From: Pseudoselenomonas ruminantium
GTDB lineage: Bacteria; Bacillota; Negativicutes; Selenomonadales; Selenomonadaceae
Reading direction: 5' to 3'
DNA length: 64,000 bases
Assembly: GCF_900104055.1 (NCBI RefSeq)
Contig: NZ_FNJQ01000016.1
Coordinates: forward strand, 1-64,000
The notes under the pieces are model-generated. The model worked only from the letters and a program-made list of their open reading frames with translations. It did no database searches and was not told the DNA's origin. The stretch's first letter is position 1, and the number at the start of each line of letters is the position of its first letter. A program made the position numbers and the translations under genes. Of this stretch, positions 60,501-64,000 are shown one piece after another.

Positions 60501-61037
60501 AATTCCTTCTTGGAGAAGCAGCGGCAGGAAAAGGGGCGTGTTGAGGTTACGACTGTCCTTTTTGATGACAAGTATGAAAAAATCGTAGAGGCCAAAGACA
60601 TAAAGGCAGTACCGGAGTTAACCAATAAAGAGTACTATGCCAGAGGAATGACAGCCCTTCTGGATGCAGTGGGCAGAACCGTTGCAGATACCTTGGGCAG
60701 AATGAATCATGATGGTATCTGCCCTGCTAAACGGCGCGTGTTGTTCCTCATCATGACGGATGGCAAGGAAAACGACAGCAAGGAATATAGCAAAGCTGAT
60801 GTAAAAAGAATGATTGAAAAGGCTGCAAAGGAGTACAAATGGAATTTCATTTTCATGGGTGCCAATATCGATTCTGCGTCTGAGGCTGCCGCTATTGGCA
60901 TAGGTGCTGACCATGCGGTAGATTACGACCATAATGCAGGCGGCGTAAGAAAATCGTTCGCGCGCATGAATGCGGCAGCAAAAGAGGTGCGGGAAGAGGG
61001 CAGCGTTGGCGAAAGCTGGAAGCAGGCTGCTGAATAA
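60501..61037 (+). pseudogene. VWA-domain protein, 5' truncated by the IS element
   Basis: The frame reads NSFLEKQRQEKGRVEVTTVL directly from the IS end, which corresponds to a point about 30 residues into a von Willebrand A protein, after the missing metal site DxSxS. It continues with YYARGMTALLDAVG (MIDAS Thr), VLFLIMTDGKENDSKEYS (Asp) and FIFMGANIDSASEAAAIGI. About 178 codons remain. The 5' part is not on the left flank of the IS, so it has been deleted or moved. A new start such as TTG 60510 is possible but there is no evident ribosome site. Probably dead. Confidence 0.8.
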
Positions 61038-61066
61038 GAAAAACGGTAGATTTTGAGTTTTAGATT

Positions 61067-61101
61067 AAAACCACCTGTTCAATTCGATGGGTGGTTTTAT
61101 T
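61067..61101 (+). terminator. Terminator after the VWA remnant
   Basis: AAAACCACC and GGTGGTTTT form a 9-bp stem, followed by ATTTT. It isolates recJ from the accessory region. Confidence 0.8.
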
Positions 61102-61185
61102 TTGGGCAAAAATTCTCCCAAGAGTGCTCGTTGGTATTTACGCCGCAACTAAAATGAGATAAGATATTACACAGGAGTGTAAAGT

Positions 61186-63156
61186 ATGTTAAAAGAATGG
61201 AAATTAAGTGCCGCTGCTCCTGAGGCAGTGGCTTTTGCAAAAGAGTTGGGCGTGACGAAGAGCCTGGCAAATATCTTATGGAATCGCGGCATTTGTACCA
61301 AGGAGGCGGCGGAGGTTTTTCTGCAGCCTGAGAAGCAGCCGTTTTATGATTCTTTTTTAATGAAGGATATGGACAAGGCTGTAGATCGGATCATCGAGGC
61401 TATCGACGGCGAGGAGAAAATCGTGGTCTATGGCGACTATGATGTGGACGGCATGACGGCCACGACGCTGTTGGTGCATAATCTCAAGGCGCTGGGGGCA
61501 AATGTCGGTTTCTATATTCCGCATCGTGAAAAGGAAGGCTATGGCTTTAACCTGCCTGCTTTGCAAAGCATTGCTGAGGACGGGGCGAAGCTATTGGTAT
61601 CTGTGGACTGCGGCATCGCCTCGGTGGATGATGTAGCGGCGATGGCGGGCAAGCTCGATATCATCGTGACGGACCATCATTTGCCGGGAGAGCAATTGCC
61701 GCCGGCACTGGCCGTGGTCAATCCGCATCGTGAGGATTGTCCCTACCCGGACAAGAATCTGGCGGGCGTTGGCGTGGCCTTCAAGCTTTGTCAGGCTTTA
61801 TGGCAGGAAATGCATGGTCAGCGTTATGCACAGGATTTGGAAATCGTGGCCTTGGGTACGGTGGCCGATATCGTGCCGCTTTTGGGCGAGAACCGCAAGA
61901 TTGTGGCGGCGGGGCTTAAGCGCATGCGCAAATCCTCTTTTGCGGGGATGCGGGCATTGGTGGAGGTGTCCGATATCCGCGATGAAGAGCTTAATACCGG
62001 CCATGTGGGCTTCCGTCTGGCACCCCGGCTCAATGCTGCGGGGCGTATCGGCTCGGCGCGCAAGGGTGTGGAGCTGCTGCTGACCAAGGATGAAGCTGAG
62101 GCCGAATCGTTGGCGATGGAATTGGATATGCTCAACAGCCAGCGGCAGACCATCGAGCAGGAAATCCTGGCCAAGGCTGAGGCAGAACTCAAAGGGGAGG
62201 ACGTGACCAATCTGCCGGCCATCGTGGTGGCGGGAGAGAATTGGAATCCTGGCGTTATCGGCATCGTGGCCTCCCGTCTGGTGGATAAGTATTACAAGCC
62301 GACCATCGTGTTCAGCAAGCAGGCAGATGGTGTCTGCAAGGGTTCCTGCCGCAGCATTGAAGGGCTGCATATGTACGAAGCCTTGAAGGCCTGCCAGCAG
62401 CATATCCTGCAGTTCGGCGGTCATTCGCAGGCGGCAGGATTATCCGTGGCCGAAAGCGAATTAAAAGCTTTTAAGGAGGCTTTCGCGGCAGTGGCTGAGG
62501 CAACCCTGACACCGGAGGATTATGTGCCCAAGGTCAAGGTGGAAATGGAGCTTGCGCCGGAGGAAATCACCTTTGACCTGATCGATGAACTGGCCAAGCT
62601 GGAACCCTTTGGCATGAAAAATCCCAAGCCGCTCTTTGGCGTGCGGGAAATCCGGGGCACGGCGCCGCAGGTCATTGGCAAGGAAGGGCAGCATCTGCGC
62701 TTTCAGGTAGGCAGTGCCAAAGCTCCGGTGACGGCACTATTCTGGAATCGCAGTGACTACGCAGGGATCATTAACAGCGAAGTCATCGATATGGTATACA
62801 GCCCCGCCATCAATGAATGGCAAGGCAATCGCAGCCTGCAGTGCATGGTGGACAGCATTGCCCCGGCGGACGGTGAACGCATATTCCCGGAGCGCGAGCA
62901 GCTTGTCAGTATCTATAAATTCCTCTATCAGATTCAGCAGCAGGAAGATTATATTCCCTATACTGCCGAAGAACTCACAGTGGATTTCTGCAAGCGGGGG
63001 ACGCATATCTCCCTTTATACCATGAGCCTGGGCCTGCGGATTTTCCAGGAACTCAGCCTGCTGCGCATGGATATGGAGGAAAATTGTTATTATCTGCCCA
63101 AGGCCAGCGGGCGGATGGATTTGGATGCTTCGCCAACTTACCGGCGGCACCGCTAA
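61186..63156 (+). CDS. recJ: Single-stranded-DNA exonuclease RecJ
   Basis: This 656-residue 5'-3' exonuclease acts in recombination and mismatch repair. DHH-family motifs are visible: VVYGDYDVDGMTATTLL (motif I, about 82-98), VSVDCGIASVDD, TDHHLPGEQLPPA (DHH, about 164) and LAGVGVAFKLCQALW. DHHA1 marks are RLNAAGRIGSARKGV and QFGGHSQAAGLSV. An OB-type domain and a helical C-terminus follow. GGAGTG precedes the ATG. It begins 26 bp before the relA-like gene. Length is within the Firmicute range. Confidence 0.96.
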   Translation: MLKEWKLSAAAPEAVAFAKELGVTKSLANILWNRGICTKEAAEVFLQPEKQPFYDSFLMKDMDKAVDRIIEAIDGEEKIVVYGDYDVDGMTATTLLVHNLKALGANVGFYIPHREKEGYGFNLPALQSIAEDGAKLLVSVDCGIASVDDVAAMAGKLDIIVTDHHLPGEQLPPALAVVNPHREDCPYPDKNLAGVGVAFKLCQALWQEMHGQRYAQDLEIVALGTVADIVPLLGENRKIVAAGLKRMRKSSFAGMRALVEVSDIRDEELNTGHVGFRLAPRLNAAGRIGSARKGVELLLTKDEAEAESLAMELDMLNSQRQTIEQEILAKAEAELKGEDVTNLPAIVVAGENWNPGVIGIVASRLVDKYYKPTIVFSKQADGVCKGSCRSIEGLHMYEALKACQQHILQFGGHSQAAGLSVAESELKAFKEAFAAVAEATLTPEDYVPKVKVEMELAPEEITFDLIDELAKLEPFGMKNPKPLFGVREIRGTAPQVIGKEGQHLRFQVGSAKAPVTALFWNRSDYAGIINSEVIDMVYSPAINEWQGNRSLQCMVDSIAPADGERIFPEREQLVSIYKFLYQIQQQEDYIPYTAEELTVDFCKRGTHISLYTMSLGLRIFQELSLLRMDMEENCYYLPKASGRMDLDASPTYRRHR

Positions 63157-63181
63157 GATTTAGGGAAGGAGATGGGACATT

Positions 63182-64000
63182 ATGAACGACAAAGACAAAG
63201 CACCAGTGACCATAGATTCCATTATTGCAGCAGTGCAGGCCTATGAGCCTAAAGCTGATGTTGCCCTGATTCGCAAGGCCTATGATTTGGCCGCCGATGC
63301 CCACAAGGGACAGGTGCGAGTGTCCGGCGAAGAGTATATCATCCATCCGCTGCATGTGGCGGAAATCTTGACGGAACTGCATATTGACGATGTGACCATC
63401 AGTGCGGCGCTGCTGCATGATGTGGTGGAAGACACCCTTTACACCAAAGAGCAGATTGAGGAAATGTTTGGCGAAGAAGTGGCCATGATCGTGGATGGCG
63501 TCACGAAACTCGGTCGCATCAAATATAAATCCAAGGAGGAAGTCCAGCTCGAAAACTACCGCAAGATGTTCCTGGCCATGGCCAAGGATATCCGCGTGAT
63601 CATGGTGAAACTGGCCGACCGCCTGCATAATATGCGCACGCTCAAATACATGCGCGAGGACAAGCAGAAGCGCATTGCCAAGGAAACCATTGAAATCTAT
63701 GCACCTTTGGCCAACCGTCTGGGTATTTCCAATATCAAATGGGAGCTTGAAGACCTCTGCCTGCGCTATCTGGAGCCGGAGAAATACTATGACCTGGTGG
63801 AAAACGTCAAGCAGAAGCGCAAGGAACGGCAGGCCTTTATCGATACGGCCATCGAGCAGATTGAAGCGAAGATCGGCGAGGCCGGCATCAAGGCGGAAAT
63901 CAAGGGTCGCGCCAAGCATTTTTACAGCATCTACAAGAAGATGCTGCGGGATAAGAAGGATATCAGCGAAATCTATGACCTGTCCGCCATTCGCGTATTG
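63182..64000 (+). CDS. relA: RelA/SpoT-family (p)ppGpp synthetase/hydrolase, 5' part
   Basis: The first 273 codons of a long RSH protein run off the right edge. The hydrolase domain is intact: HKGQVRVSGEEYIIHPLHVAEIL, HDVVEDT (His 79, Asp 80), and LADRLHNMRTLKYM, followed by KETIEIYAPLANRLGI. The synthetase domain is just beginning (KGRAKHFYSIYKKM, DLSAIRVL). In Firmicutes a single bifunctional Rel is usual. ATG 63182 has GGAGATGGG upstream. It is likely co-transcribed with recJ (25-bp gap). Confidence 0.95.
   Translation, partial: MNDKDKAPVTIDSIIAAVQAYEPKADVALIRKAYDLAADAHKGQVRVSGEEYIIHPLHVAEILTELHIDDVTISAALLHDVVEDTLYTKEQIEEMFGEEVAMIVDGVTKLGRIKYKSKEEVQLENYRKMFLAMAKDIRVIMVKLADRLHNMRTLKYMREDKQKRIAKETIEIYAPLANRLGISNIKWELEDLCLRYLEPEKYYDLVENVKQKRKERQAFIDTAIEQIEAKIGEAGIKAEIKGRAKHFYSIYKKMLRDKKDISEIYDLSAIRVL

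Overview
The window looks like a chromosome of a diderm Firmicute of the Negativicutes, most likely Selenomonas or a close relative. It combines outer-membrane equipment (TonB-dependent receptors, ExbBD/TonB, an RND pump, two-partner-secretion remnants) with Firmicute-style control (T-box leaders on pheS and thrS, strong Shine-Dalgarno sites). The genus is inferred from gene content and was not tested by a search.

Layout. 1-340: right end of an IS3-family element. 411-8522: a four-gene Wadjet-type (DUF2397/DUF2398/SMC/DUF2399) anti-plasmid operon. 8523-10187: a decayed stretch with a 34-bp tandem duplication, a possible structured RNA and a chimeric two-partner-secretion pseudogene. 10385-13688: a binding protein / LytS-type kinase / AraC-type regulator trio resembling HptARS. 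13721-17764: T-box, pheS, pheT, zapA. 17871-27921: chemoreceptor, OmpR-type two-component pair, a small unknown gene, flavodiiron protein (minus strand) and RND efflux pair. 27943-30161: T-box and thrS. 30235-43705: cobalamin synthesis genes, then a cobalamin riboswitch heading a complete uptake operon (btuF, btuB, btuD, btuC, exbB, exbD, tonB and a second receptor).

43792-54073 is a type I-F CRISPR-Cas locus with unusual architecture. cas1 and the cas2-3 fusion are separated from csy1-csy4 by a short array, an rtcB remnant and an orphan HipA-like kinase; a second array with a variant repeat follows csy4. Just upstream of csy1 lie two degenerate repeats enclosing a 19-nt pseudo-spacer. Its first 15 nt (TTTATAATCTTTTTA) recur 55 bp downstream, directly after a CC (the I-F PAM) and against the -35 box of the csy promoter. 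This reads as a mini-crRNA that guides the Csy complex to its own promoter (a CreR-like autoregulator), and it is the most interesting signal in the window.

54119-61037 is accessory and partly decayed: small unknown genes, a nitroreductase, a truncated acetyltransferase, a frameshifted small gene, a CYTH protein, a membrane protein and an IS200/IS605 element that cuts off the 5' part of a von Willebrand A gene. The window ends in core genes, recJ and the 5' part of a relA/spoT homologue.

The region therefore joins two defence systems (Wadjet against plasmids, CRISPR I-F against phage or plasmid DNA) and a vitamin B12 regulon to a housekeeping backbone. Junctions of the accessory blocks are marked by IS ends and gene fragments.
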